Positions 44,240 through 56,700 of a stretch of DNA of 64,000 bases are shown one piece after another. A model generated the notes under the pieces. It searched no databases and was not told the DNA's origin. It saw nothing but the letters and a program-made list of their open reading frames with translations. Source of the stretch: Cryptomeria japonica. Its lineage: Eukaryota; Streptophyta; Pinopsida; Cupressales; Cupressaceae. A program made the translations under genes and the position numbers. How positions within the stretch are numbered: the first letter of the stretch is position 1; every line of letters begins with the position of its first letter. The stretch covers positions 306,242,450-306,306,449 of the forward strand of contig NC_081408.1 in assembly GCF_030272615.1 (NCBI RefSeq), in the 5' to 3' direction.

Positions 44240-47139
44240 CTATGTCGGAGGGATAGAAACCCCTAACCTATCTCTCAAATACTCAAATGATTCCTTAGAC
44301 AACGATTTAGTGAATATATATGCAATCTATTCTTTAATGTTCACATAAATCAATTTGACTTCTTTTTCTTCTACCTTGTCCTTCAGAAAGTTATAATTTA
44401 TTGATATATGCTTAGTCTGAGAGTGAAATACCAAAATTTTAGACATGTCAATAGCTGGAGAGTTATCACAGTAGATAACTACCGGTTCACTACAATTTAC
44501 CCTAATATCCTTCAACATTTGCTTCGTCCACAATACTTTAGTGCAATTAGTTGCTGCTACAATATACTTAGCTTCTACAGTAGATAAAGAAATGCATTCC
44601 TGTTTTTTGCTGATCCATGAAACCAGTTTCTTTCCAAGAAAGAAAGCTCCACTAGAAGTGCTCTTCCTGTCATCAGTATCTCCTGCCCAATCTGAGTCTG
44701 TATATGCACATAAAGTGAAATCATCATTTTTTGAATACCATAAGCCATATTCTGTTGTTCTTTGCAAATACCAGAATATCCTCTTTATTGCACATTCATG
44801 ATTTTCTTTAGAATTACTTTGATATCTTGAAACAATACTTACTGCATTCATAATATCTAGTCTAGTTTGAGTTAGATATAATAGACCACCAATCATAGGC
44901 TTATACCTTGTCAGATTTACCGGTGTAGAAGTATCCTTGATGGATAATTTCTCACTTTTCGCCATAGGAGTACTAACCGGTTTGGAATTATCCATACCAA
45001 ACTTCTTCAACAATTCCCTCAGATACTTAATTTGATAGAGAAAAATACCTTTGTTATTTTGAGTAATCGGCAAACCATATCTTTATCATCTGTCAGTGAA
45101 AATCCATCAGGTTTCTCAATGTATACTTCTTCCTCAAGTTCACCATTCAAAAATGCACATTTAACATCCATTTGATAAACCTTATAGTTCTTATAAGTTG
45201 CATAGGCAAGAAATAGTCTAACAGCTTCAATTCTAGCTACAAGTACAAATGTCTCACCATAATCAATTCCTTTCATTTGAGAATATCTTTTACAAACCAA
45301 TCTAGCCTTGTTTCTTACAACTTGACCATCCTCATTCAGTTTATTCTTAAAAACTCATTTAGTTCCAATAACATTCTTATTTTTAGGTCGGGGAACTAAA
45401 TTCCAAGTCTCATTAGATTCTCCATCTGATCTAATTCATCTTCCATATCCTTTAACCAACGTTTATCCTTACAAGCTTCAATAACAGATGTCAGTTCAAT
45501 TTGAGAAAAAAGACATACCTCTTCATTTACCAATCTTCTTTAGGTCATAACTCCCTTCTTCCTATCTCTAATGATTTGATCTTCAAAATGATTTAATCTT
45601 ACATACCTTGGTGTCTTTTGAACTTCGGGTTCACTCCTCTGATCATCAGTCACAGTTGAATTTTCTAATTGTGCCGATGTAACTATCACAGTTTCCTGTA
45701 CCGGTTGAGGCATTGTTGGTTCAGTTATGATCATTTCCACTGTCGGTTCCCTATCATATGATATAGATTGATTTATGTACTACTTGTCCACTTTCACATT
45801 AGCACTCTCCATAATTTTATTCAATATTTTGTCATAAAATCTATATGCTTTGCTTAGAATTGAATAACCAAGAAATATCCCTTCATCACATCTAGGATCA
45901 AACTTTCCAATTGAATCATCTTTTTTGATATAGAATTTACTTCCAAAAATTATGAAATATTTAACAATAGGTATATGTCCAAACCATTTCATAAGGGGTC
46001 TTACCGGTTTCACCTTGGATGTGAACTCTATTGAATGTGTAGACTGTTGTACTCGTTGATTCTCTTCAATACATGTGAGGCAATTTGGCTTCCATCATCA
46101 TAGATCTTGTTGCATCCAAAATGGTTTTGTTCTTTAACTATCTCCTAATTCCATTTGTCTCATAATAACTGTTAAATTCATGAGAAGTGAACTCACCACC
46201 TTGATCTGATCTTAGACATTTGATTTTCAATCCAGTTTCTGTTTCAACCTTTGCTTTAAAGATCTTGAATTTCTCAAAGTCTTCAAACTTCTCCCTAAGA
46301 AAAGTCACCCACATCATCCTATAATAGTCATCAATAATCAACATGAAATACCTATCACCTTGAAAGATTTTAGTCCTTGCTGGACCACATAAGTCAATGT
46401 GAATCAAATCAAGTACATCATTAGATTTATCATGTATGCTCTTAATAGAATTTCTAACTTGCTTTCCCATTTGACATTCCTTACATACCGGATTATGAGG
46501 CTTCATAATCTTAGGTATATCTCTAACTACCTTAGTTGGGCTGATCTTAACAGTACAATCAAAATTAACATGACACAACCTCTTATGCCATAACCAACTC
46601 TCATCAATATGAGCAATCAAACATGTCTTATTACCAGTGTTTAAGTGAAAGATATTACCTCGAGTCTTAGTACTGGTTTCAATCTCCAAACCAGTCTTGT
46701 TAATGATTTTGCATTTTCTATCTTTAAACTGAAGTTGGAAACCCTTGTCCACCAATTGACCAACACTCAAAAGATTATGCTTTAAACCTTCTACATAATA
46801 GACATTATTAGTATTATTCTTGCCATCCAGAGAAATAATACCTCTACCTTTGATCATACATGCTTTGTTGTCTCCAAATTTGACTTGACCGCCATTGTAT
46901 TCTTATAGGGATAGAAATTTTCTCTTATCACCAGTCATATGATGTTAGTATCCACTATCGATTGCCCATTCATCCTTATCTTCAACTTTTTTTTCCAAGG
47001 CCTTTTCTTCATTTATGATAGCCGGTTCTGGTTCACCTTCCTTTAAAGCATAGAACACCCATTCCTTTCCATTGCTGGATCCACTAGCAGAGTCTTTTGT
47101 CGGTTCATCTCCAGAGTCATCACTTACTCCTTCCTCATC
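44240..47139 (-). pseudogene. C2 pol: protease, integrase, partial reverse transcriptase, RNase H
   Basis: Right to left: protease site DEWAIDSGY followed by a stop and HHMTGDKRK (about 46970-46920); HHCC finger (LWHKRLCHVNF near 46580; CKECQMGKQ near 46480); integrase core with HIDLCGP (about 46390), LIIDDYYRMMWVTF (about 46335) and CLRSDQGGEF (about 46205); reverse transcriptase start with YQMDVKCAFLNGELEEEVYI (about 45170) up to DKDMVCRL (45060). There it jumps to ITQNNKGIF, so the segment that should carry YVDD is absent. RNase H is well preserved: AYTDSDWAGDTDDRKSTSSG (about 44710) and LSTVEAKYIVAA (about 44590). It ends LGVSIPPT then stop at 44240. Confidence 0.9.
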
Positions 47140-48121
47140 CAATATGTAGCATTGTTTACTTTTCTTGAATTTATATCTATTCTGGTTAGGCTTAAATGAT
47201 TTCTTAACTCTTTCCTCAAATATTGCATTCCTTTCAGCGCATCTACATGCAAAATGACCAATCTTATTACATGCAAAACATTTAAAAGGTGTTTTTCCTT
47301 CATACTTACTTCATGTCGGTCCTTTAGGTACTCTTCTAGTAAATAAGGCTTCAAGTTGCTCAAATTCTTCATCTTATTTCCTCATGTCTTCCAATTCTTT
47401 TGCATATAATAATTTCCAATCACTTTTGCCAGTGGATGATGATGATGATGCATGAAAAGAAGGTTCAGACTTTATAGCTCCAGAAGATCCAAATTCTTCA
47501 AGCTCAAAAGCAAATAATTTCCCAATTAGATTGTCTCTGTTAACTGAAGAGTTGGCCATTGTTCTCAGCTTATTAATTGCAGTTGCCTTCATCTTGTAAG
47601 CTGGTGGAAGGGCTCTCAAGACTTTGGAAACTATTTCATCTTCACTCAGAAATCCTCCACAATATTGAATTCCCATAACAATCTCATTTACTCTTTCCAT
47701 AAACACAACAATTCTTTCATTATCTTTCATCTTTAATTTTTCATATCTTACTCGGTAACCATCAAGTTTAGAAATTTTCATAGTAGGATCACCTTCATTC
47801 AGAGTTTTCAATTTATCCCACATAACCTTAGCCGATGATTTATCAATCAATCCCATGATCTGTTGATTAGTAAGTGCACACAAGAGAGCTTCTCTAGCTC
47901 TACAATCATTTTCAATATTCTTGTCCAAGTCTGCAGGAGCAGGATTGTCGGATGTCAGATCATAAGGTGTGTATCCTTTCTCAGTGATCTCCCAAATATC
48001 CTTGCCAAGACATCTAAGATGAGTCTCCATGAATTTTCCATATCCCATAATTTTTTCCATCAAGCTTAGGGATATCTCTTCTGAAAATAGTTTCCAGTGG
48101 ATTTGAAGTGTTAGATGCCAT
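47140..48121 (-). pseudogene. C2 gag
   Basis: Start ATG at 48121, read on the minus strand, about 45 bp after the primer site. A frameshift near 48060 separates the first 20 residues from a long open segment (48063-47374) with the UBN2/Copia gag pattern: CLGKDIWEI, REALLCALTNQQIMGLID, ERVNEIVMGIQYCGG, EIVSKVLRALPPAYKMKA, KLFAFELEEFG. A complete zinc knuckle CFACNKIGHFACRC lies at about 47280-47238. Stops are at about 47372 and 47310. Closest relative in the window is C1 gag. Confidence 0.87.
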
Positions 48122-48165
48122 AGGATCTACCTCAAGTAGTTAAGCTTCTGCAAAAGAGAATCAGA

Positions 48166-48177
48166 GCTTTGATACCA
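48166..48177 (-). other. C2 primer binding site
   Basis: Minus-strand TGGTATCAAAGC, one change from the initiator-Met-type site TGGTATCAGAGC, next to the 5' LTR. Confidence 0.85.
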
Positions 48178-48179
48178 AT

Positions 48180-49434
48180 CATTAGGATAACCAGTGAACA
48201 ACTGAGAGGGGGGGTGAATCAGTTGTTAACAGATTATATCATTTAATCCACTTAATAATCTTAAACTAGATTAAGTACCAGTAAAACAAAAACAGATACC
48301 GGTAAGCAATAAAACTTAACAATGAAATAGATAATCAACACAATGCAACCATACCACATAACACCATGATTTGTATGTGGAAAACCTAGAAAGGGAAAAA
48401 TGACGATGGGAAGCCTACCCACAGTCAGATGATACTTCTGTAGAAAGTATGTGATACAGTGAAGGGCTTGCACATGTAGGAAGGCACACTGCCTAGAGTG
48501 TCCTACTCATTACAAGAGTCTCATTGACTATAGAGAGGTTATAACCACCGCAAGATAAATGGACAACAATCTAGAATAATGAACTGCTGGATATAGCATC
48601 TACCATGCCTGATTACAGTCCTGGTTAAGCTCAATACCGAAGGCTTTTGACCTCTTCCTTAATCCCAAATCAATCACCAATGATCGACCAAATCCCCTTC
48701 ACATATGATATTAAATTTCAAGACCACGAATACTTTTTCATTCCCATCCTATATTCTACAATGAGATCTTACATCATTTTATACCAATCCTAAGCCCTAA
48801 ATCAATTAGGTCGGTCACCTAAAAGATATTACAATAAGATCATTACATAAATTCATATTACAATGATATGCCATGTTGGCTTAAGACCAAAACAACAATA
48901 ACCAATCCATAGAACATCCCAAAACATCTCGATAACATGTAGAGTACACGTTAACATGATACCAGTCCATAACCTAGATAGGCTCCACACCTATTCTGGG
49001 TCCACCATGCCAAAGCAATTTCTTCAAGCAGTTGAAGCACAAACAAAGAACATCTTCAACATCCTGAAATCCATCTAGAAGCTGCACCAACACCACTTAT
49101 GCATCCTGTCAAGATTCCTGATTGAAAGCTCTGCTGGTTAAACCTTAAACCAATGTCGGTAAGGGTTTACAAGAGTGTATGGTAGCATCCGATTACCAAG
49201 TCAATACCAACTGACCAAAACATGCTCAAGGAACATGTAACACATAAAATCAAACATACTCCATTGATCCAAACATGTCGGAAGTGTCCAACAGATAGTC
49301 TCCTCTGTCGGTAACACTAGATCTTCTACCGGTAACCAAAACCTATCTATCGCTAATCAACCATAATAGCTAGTGTTGACATTAATGACAAAACATCAAT
49401 GCAACACATAATCAATTCATCCATAATACCAACA
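48180..49434 (-). repeat. C2 5' LTR
   Basis: 1255 bp, paired with 42588-43832. Its inner terminal dinucleotide has changed: the plus strand reads CATTAGG where the other copy has TGTTAGG. The outer end ACCAACA abuts the GTTCT duplication. Confidence 0.93.
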
Positions 49435-50640
49435 GTTCTTATTATCATTAATGTCAAACTTTATGATCTAGGTGTGCAAATTGGTTACATTCCTTGATCC
49501 AAATCAGTTTGGTATAGTGCACTTATTGTGGGATAGCAATGGAAATTTGATCATCAAATGTGTGGAATCTATTTGTGGATGCTTCAAAGGTTTATAAAGA
49601 TGTATCATGTTGTTTCTGGATCTTTGGTGTTAGTTTATAGGATATGTAGTTGATTTTTAGTCATGTGTGATTGTTTCAGTGTTAGTGTATAGGAATGTTT
49701 GGCATTCCCATGTCTACTAGTATTTTGGTGATACAATTTGATTATTTAGTGTTGTGGATGTTTGTTGATGCCATCTTGGGCATCATGTTGCATCTTTGAT
49801 GGTCCACATCATAATTGGTGTTATTTGTATTGGTGTACCTTAATTGCTTTATACTTTACACCTAGCTTATAATGTTTTGATCTGTGCAGTTGCATGTGGA
49901 TCCTTGGGTGATGATTTAGGATGGAAAAGAAGGTGTGTTGACATTCTGTGATGCCTCACACATCTCATTTTTCTTTTTTCATTGTATTGGAGTTTAGTTT
50001 TGGGCTAAGATTTTTTCATTTACACGTTGCATCTAATTAGGCCAACCTAATTGATGTTGTTGAGGTTGTGGATGATATATAAAGGATGGAATCATTATAA
50101 AAAGTGATATATAAGGTGTGTATTATGCAAAGTGAATGTGAAGTTGTACAATGGTCTAGAAGTATTTCAGAGTGATGATGAAGATAGTTTCTTATGTATT
50201 TTGAATTGTGAATTGTGATCAACATTTTAGTGGATGTGGTTTTGTACAGTTCAACCCTATTGATGTCTTTCTATGAGAATGATTGTATCTTGTCCTAAAG
50301 AAGTGATCTTCAGTGTTTGCAAGTATTTTTTGTATCTTGTCCTAATGTTGTACTCCTTATATTTACAATTTATCTCAAGGACAATGAGCTCCTTGGCCTT
50401 TGGCCTAAATATTGTAATCAGTTATTATATTATGACTATGATTCTCACCATGTTTTTTCCTAGTTTCATTTTTTTGTGTGTAAAAATCTTGGTGTCAAAG
50501 TATGGGTTCTTTTGTGGTTTTAGTTATTTACTTTCATAGATAAGGTATATAGAATGAATGTTAAGTGAAAGGTTAATTTTAATTAAGTCTAGTTTGAAAC
50601 AAGAATTTTAGGAAGCCTCCTGCTCAAACCAGATATTCAT
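49435..50640 (+). other. E2 relic: probable LTR or leader
   Basis: Continues the E2 LTR start after C2. A phrase near 50450-50485 (CATGTTTTTTCCTAGTTTC, then GTGTAAAAATC) resembles the U5 region of the E1-type LTRs. No clear LTR end or primer site was found before the zinc-knuckle coding remnant, so limits are uncertain. Confidence 0.35.
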
Positions 50641-51149
50641 CATCCTTTAATGGTAACTATTTTTTATGCAATAAATATAGACATAGAGATAGTGAATGTA
50701 GAAGTCAGGTCATATCTTAGTCATTTAATGGTCAACACTACACTTGAAATAAGTTTGGATATAAGGAAAATGAGTGTAGAAGTAGGATGGTATGGAACAT
50801 ATATGTGAATACAAACTATGGAAGAAATATTTAGTCATTCAATGGATATTGTTATGCTTGCAAAAAATTTGGACACAAGGATTTTGAATGTAGATCTAAT
50901 GTCAGAAGAAGTGGAAATGGTCCGCAACAAGGTTTGAGTTGTTATAATTGCAAAAAAATAGGATACATTGCTAGGCTCTACAAAGGAAAGAATGAGAAAA
51001 CTACTGGCTTGGTAAAGAAGATTGATGTCAATGAAGAAAAGAAGAAGATGAAGATGATATGGGTAAAGAAATCAAATGATAAGGTGGAAGAAAAGATTAA
51101 GGATGGGTTTGCACCTACTAATGGTGTAGATTCCTCTTTTGGTAACTAG
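50641..51149 (+). pseudogene. E2 gag remnant with four zinc knuckles
   Basis: Four CCHC-type motifs in one frame: FLCNKYRHRDSEC (about 50660), HYT-stop-NKFGYKENEC (about 50738; the second Cys is now TGA), CYACKKFGHKDFEC (about 50849, intact) and CYNCKKIGYIARLY (about 50941, His and last Cys replaced by Tyr). The tail MKMIWVKKSNDKVEEK (about 51048) parallels MNKIWKKKSEDKPVEES of N1 gag. E2 is thus a relic of the N1 family or a close relative. Upstream coiled-coil sequence and the second ORF are not seen. Confidence 0.65.
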
Positions 51150-51670
51150 ATAGTATGCATTGTCTAAGGTTGAATGCAAATCTTATGCACCTCCTTCTGG
51201 TTTGGATGCTGAGTTATTTTCATCATGGAAAAGATTGTGAGAGTATTTCTAGAGGTTATTGGATGGTTTTGTTGGTCCATAACATTTTTTATGAAAATTG
51301 ATGTAACAAAGTATCAACTTTATGAGTTGTAATAGTAAAATACATTTATGTCAAATTAAACCTAAGTTGGTGGATGCAACAGATAAATTGGATTTTTGAA
51401 ATAATTTTGATCACTTGTGCTCTTGCTATCTTGATATCTGTTACATGCAAATGGGTTTCTTGTGTGATTAGTGTGTTTCCAAGAATTTACTGGCATTCTT
51501 ATCTACCCAAGCAAAAGCTTTGGGGAGAATTTCACACAATTTCATGCTCAAACAAAAAACTTACTATAACTAGTAACCTCATGTATATGCAAGGTTGATA
51601 CACCATTTTCCTAGCATTCCACACTTGTCAAACACCTTTTATGAGAAAAAAAATATCAACACAATAAATT
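51150..51670. other. No gene seen
   Basis: Probably E2 remainder running into the truncated 3' side of C3. No LTR matching the C3 5' LTR was found here. Confidence 0.35.
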
Positions 51671-51679
51671 AATTGCTAG

Positions 51680-54600
51680 AGACCATGAGGCCCATAGACT
51701 CTGATCACCATCTGAACTTCTCTGCGCTCACAACCTTAGTTAAAGAATCTGCATTATTCATCAAAGTCTCTACCTTAACTAGCTTCACCTTGCCATCTTT
51801 GACCATATCTCTAAAAAAATGATATTGAACATCAAAGTGTTTGGTCTGGGCATGAAATGTCGAGTTCTTAGCTAGGCATATCGCACTCTAACTATCACAA
51901 TAAACTGTTACTACAACTTATTTTATTCCAATACTTGAACATAGTCTCTCAAGTCAAATGGATTCTTTACAAGCATGAGTAGCTTCTATATACTCTTCTT
52001 CCATAGTGGAAAAATCAACCACAACTTGTCACTTACTAATCCAACTAATTGCACCACCAAATAAAGTAAACACAAGCACTAGTGGATCTTCTTCTATCAA
52101 TATCACCTAGCTATTCAGAATCCACACAACCATGAAAATCAAGGGAAATCACATCTCCAACCGAATTACCATGATAACACAAAGAATACTTTGAGGTACC
52201 CTTTAAATATCTAAAGACTCATTTCACTACATCCCAGCGGACTCTGCCAAGATTAGACATATATATGGAAAGAACTCCCACTGCGTGGGTAATGTCTAGT
52301 CTAGTACAAACCATTGCATATATCAAACTTCCAACTGCACTCTGGTAAGGAACTCTACTCATGTCTTCCATCTTTGATAGGGATGTAGGACAATCTGAAA
52401 CAGATAATTTTGTTCCAACTGTAAAAGGGACACATAATGGTCTACAATCATGCATGTTGAACCTCCACACAACTTGATTTACATACTTTAGCTTAGCCAT
52501 AGCTTTCTATTCACTCTATGTCTTTTATTTTCCATCCCAAGAATGTGCTTTTCTACACAAAGATCTTTCATTTCAAATTTAGAAGTGATCTAAGACTTTA
52601 GTTCTGAAATCATACCTTTCCCTTTACCAATGAATAAAATATCATCAACATACAATGCAATGTATAGGAAATGATCACCATCAGATTTATAATAAACATA
52701 GTGATTTGATTTAGAATGATTCAAATCCCAAACTCAACACATATGTATCAAATTTATAGTACCACATCCTAGGACTCTGTTTGAGGCCATACAAAGATTT
52801 TTTTAATTTATAGACCAAATTACTTTTACCTTTCACCACACAGTACTTTGGCTATGTCATATAAATATCTTCTTCCAAATCACCATCAAGGAAAGAAGTT
52901 TTCACATCCATTTTATCAACCTCTAAATCATAAGTAGTCGTAATAGAAAGAAAAAATCTAATGGATGTCATTTTTTGCAATAGGAGAAAATATCTCACCA
53001 TAATCAACACCCTCAACTTGAGAGTAGCCTTTTGCAACCTACCTTTCTTTATACTCTCAATGCTTCCATCTAAACCAATCATTTTCTTGAACACCCATTT
53101 GCAACCAACAAGCTTCCGTCCTTCAGGTAATGGTACAAGATCTCATGTATCATTCTTTTTCAAAGCTGTCATTTCTTCTTCCATATCAATCTTCCAAGAT
53201 TATGCATCATTCATGCCTAATGTCTCTTCTATAAATCTAGCTTCATCCACATTAGTATTCAAAGAAAAAGTACATGTCCAATCATCAGGTGAATACCTTT
53301 CAGGTGGTTGTTTATGTCTTGTAGACCTTTGAACAAGCTAAGTTGGAGGTTCTTCCTCCTCTTCTGAAGATTTAGAGCTAGATGAGCTATCCTCAACTTC
53401 TTGCCTATCAAGTGGTCTTTATTCAACTCTTTCAGGAATAGAAGGGAATTGAATTGTATCTTCTTGTTTAGTTTGTACAGGCTACAATGTAATAGAAGGA
53501 GACTTAATTTCTCTAAAAATAACACTTCTACTATAAATTACCTTTTATGTAATACGGTCCCAAAGATTTCAATCCTTTCACACCATAACTGTAACTGATG
53601 AAGATACATTTCACAGTCTTTTTCTCCAACTTTGTTCACTTCTCCTTTGGCACATGTGCATATGCCTCGCAACCAAAAACTCTAAGATGTCTCAATGAAG
53701 GCTTGTGACTTGACCATGCTTCTATAGGTGTTTTATCAACAAGAGTTGATGTAGGAGACCTATTAATCAAGTAGAAAGTAGTGGAAACAACTTCATCCCA
53801 AAAACATTGTTCTATACCAGCACCACTTAGCATACTCCTAGCCTTCTCCATCAGTGTCCTATTTATTCTTTTTGCAAATCCATTCTATTGTGGAGAATAT
53901 GGAGTTGTTTTCTATCTGTCAATGCCACAATCTTTACATAATCTATCAAAATTTATTAGAGCAAAATTCACTGTCATTATCAATCCCCAAACATTTAATT
54001 TTCTTTCCAATCTACAACTCAACCATTTCTTTGAATTCTTTGAAACAACTGAAAATTTAAGATTTACTCTTTAGAAAGTATACACATGTCCTTCTACTAA
54101 AATCATCAGTAAATGAAACATAATATGTGGATTTTCTAATGGATGGAACATCTACATGACCAAACACATCAAAATGAATAAGATCCAAAACACCACAAGA
54201 TATATGAGAACTCTAGAAAAACTAAATGCAGTTTTGTTTTCCATAAATGCAATGCTCACAAAAATCAAATTCAAGATTGCAATCATTCAAACCTTCAACA
54301 AGGTTTTTATTTTTCAAGTCGTAATACCCTTTTCTCCAATGTGGCCAAGTCTTTGGTGCCATAACATAGTCTTCTCTATAGATAACTTTGCTTCAAAAGA
54401 AAGAGGACCCTAAGGTACCCAAAAGCCATGTCCATACATTGAAGATGAAATCCTCAAGTCTTTTGATGGAGTATTCATAGATTTACCTTCTACAAACGTG
54501 CTACTACACTCAATAGTGTATGCCTCTAGCTTATACAAAGTGTCAAACTTGACACCTCTAGCAATCACCATAGCACCTTTAATCATCTTACATCTTGCAT

Positions 54601-54840
54601 CAAAAAAGATTACTTGCACACCCGCATCTATTAGTTTGCTCATATATAACAAATTTTATTTTAAACTAGGGATATGCAACACGCCACTAATCCTTTTGAT
54701 TCTACCATCAAGAAATCTGATCCTAACTTTACCTCGACCATAAATGTCTAAATGTGAATTATCATCCAAGTACACCTTGCCTCCATTGAATTCTTCATAT
54801 TCAAAAAAAAAAATCTTTATTTGAAGTCATGCGAGAAGAT
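51680..54840 (-). pseudogene. C3 pol
   Basis: Right to left: protease region (about 54840-54400), weakly preserved; integrase C-terminal part KARSMLSGAGIEQCFWDEVV...YLINRSPTSTL (53845-53700) and LRHLRVFGCEAYAHVPKEK (53690-53640); reverse transcriptase with MDVKTSFLDGDLEEDIYM (about 52905), [19 protein letters not shown] (about 52815-52760) and an intact YVDD (52641-52652); connection and RNase H with VPYQSAVGSLIYAMVCTRLDI (about 52350) and a degraded DSDWAGD region (about 52090); C-terminus near ADSLTKVVSAEKFRW (about 51745-51700). Many stops and frameshifts. Confidence 0.8.
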
Positions 54841-55660
54841 TCACTTGACTCAATTAACCATGCATCATTACCTACATGAGTAGCCAAAGCTACAATGAAT
54901 GCATCACCATCTTCCTTCTCAGACTCAAAATCAAAATAGAACTTACTTTTCTTCTCTTCTTTGCAATCCTTATGGATGTGACCTGAATTACAATAATTCG
55001 AGCAAATGACTTTGGACTTTCCAAGAGATTTCGATCTCCCTCTAGATTTGGACTTATTGTGCTTCTCATTCTTCTTGCCTTTTTCCTTAGGTCTCCCATG
55101 AACAGTTAGGGCTTCCTTCGAATCGATGTATACCTTCCTCTGCATCTCTTCACCAAGAAGGGCACCCACTACATCTTCAAACTTCAAAACAATATAAGTA
55201 CTTCTGATAGCCATAATAAGAGAATCCCATGAATCAGGCAAAGAACAAAGCAAGATCTGGTATTTCTCCTCTTCGTCCATCTTAACACCAACATATTAAA
55301 TGCTTCTAGGTGCTCTTCCATCTTCAAGGAATACAATTTCTTCCTCAAAAAAATATGCTTTGATAAAGATTTCACTTGATACATTTCACCAAGCTTAGTC
55401 CATAACTTCTTTGTAGTGTTCTCTTCATGGACATTGATTATAATAGAGTTTTCCAAGCACAATCTGATTAGACCCTTGTATTTACGACCCATAATATCAT
55501 ATCGAGTAGCCACAATAGGATCTAAGGGTCTTGAGACATTCATATCAACATCATCCCATATAGCTCAATCTATTAGTAGATCTTTCATCTTCAACTTCCA
55601 CATCTCAAAATTACTTCCATTAAAATTCTCCTCTATTCTCCCTGATGAATTTGCCATCTA
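54841..55660 (-). pseudogene. C3 gag
   Basis: Start ATG at about 55660 with MANSSGRIEENFNGSNFEMW, a typical Copia gag opening. It continues with ATRYDIMGRKYKGLIRLCLENS, KLWTKLGEMYQVKSLSKHIFLRKKLYSLKM and, after a frameshift near 55290, KYQILLCSLPDSWDSLIMAI and VGALLGEEMQRKV. The zinc knuckle is irregular (CSNYCNSGHIHKDC near 55000), with the spacing between the first two Cys changed by one residue. A basic region KSRGRSKSLGKSK precedes it. Confidence 0.8.
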
Positions 55661-55766
55661 AAAATTTCTGCAACAAGATCAAAAATTTTCTTCTGCACAA
55701 GCTCCCACTAAAATTTGGATTAGTTTAAAAAACCCAACAACCCACAACTGAGACCAAAGGTGATTA

Positions 55767-55781
55767 GGCTCTGATACCACC
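55767..55781 (-). other. C3 primer binding site
   Basis: Minus-strand GGTGGTATCAGAGCC, a perfect match to the usual initiator-Met-tRNA complement, directly inside the LTR start TGTAAGCAAG (plus strand, 55782). Confidence 0.85.
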
Positions 55782-56700
55782 TGTAAGCAAGTTAAGTAGT
55801 GGAACAAATTCCCACACTAACATTGAGGGGAAGGTAATGCAAAAACTTTAATAGATTGTTACAATAGTTACAAAAACTTAACATAAATAAAAAATAATAT
55901 CATACATACCACAACATAGTGATGTATGTGGGGAAAACCCTTTCAGGAGAAAAACCCCACTCCAAAAGTATCTCAATATATTATTCAACAATGAATAATA
56001 TATTATAATATATGCTTGTAGAGAAATCTCTTCATAGCAGTACCCCTAATAAGCGATTTATAGGTAGCTCAATAGCCATAAGACTCTTACACCTAACCTC
56101 TATCTCATACACGTCATATATAGGAGATATAATATAAGAAACCATCAAATGGTATTATAAAACCATGGGCTAAAATTACCCAATAAAGTAGAGCCGACCT
56201 TATCTCTATTCTAGATGCCCAATGACATGTCAAAACACACATCAAGACATGTCTCTCCCCTTTACAACTCATTTATGTGTCTAATGCATTTTATATTTCC
56301 TATTTCAGGAGTCCAAACTTTCAGAGGCCATAACATGTGAACCATGTCTTTAATTGATGAACCATTTGAAGTGTCAAAAAGCTCACAAAGTGCTCTTGTT
56401 GCCTTTTTTACCCTTCATGATCAAAATAACCCCCAAAAAAGGTTCTAAGTTTCATTGAATTTTTTGAGTTTGGAATCAAGAAATCAAGTAAATATTTATG
56501 CTAACATTTCAAGGTTTGAAATGATTTTTATAGTTCACAAAGGTGTTGAGGATTTATCTTTAAAATAACATTGTCATTGTTTTGTTTTAAAGGGATTAAA
56601 TCTTTATTAAAAGTCACGTGTTTCATAGCCAAATTAGAGAGGAGTTTTTTTTTCTTTTCTTTTCTTTTTGGAGAGAATTGATTTACTTTAGGTTGTTGGG
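55782..56700 (-). repeat. C3 5' LTR (outer end uncertain)
   Basis: Begins TGTAAGCAAGTTAAGTAG next to the primer site and contains LTR-like text (GTGGGGAAAACCCTTTCAGG near 55930). No partner copy in the window, so the outer end is not defined. Confidence 0.5.

Larger units (their letters stand above)
42588..49434 (-). mobile_element. C2: Copia-type LTR retrotransposon
   Basis: A 6.85-kb minus-strand element with LTRs 42588-43832 and 48180-49434 and the exact 5-bp duplication GTTCT (42583-42587 and 49435-49439). Gag, protease, integrase, reverse transcriptase and RNase H fragments are in Copia order and closely similar to C1. Inactivated by stops, frameshifts and a deletion inside reverse transcriptase. 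Confidence 0.93.
51671..56700 (-). mobile_element. C3: Copia-type element of a different lineage, 3' LTR not found
   Basis: Minus-strand gag-pol with a perfect initiator-Met primer site (55767-55781) and an LTR starting at 55782. The proteins differ clearly from C1 and C2. No second LTR is seen at the low-coordinate end, so the 3' end is truncated near 51.6 kb. The outer limit of the 5' LTR cannot be set without a partner copy; 56700 is a rough guess. Confidence 0.75.
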
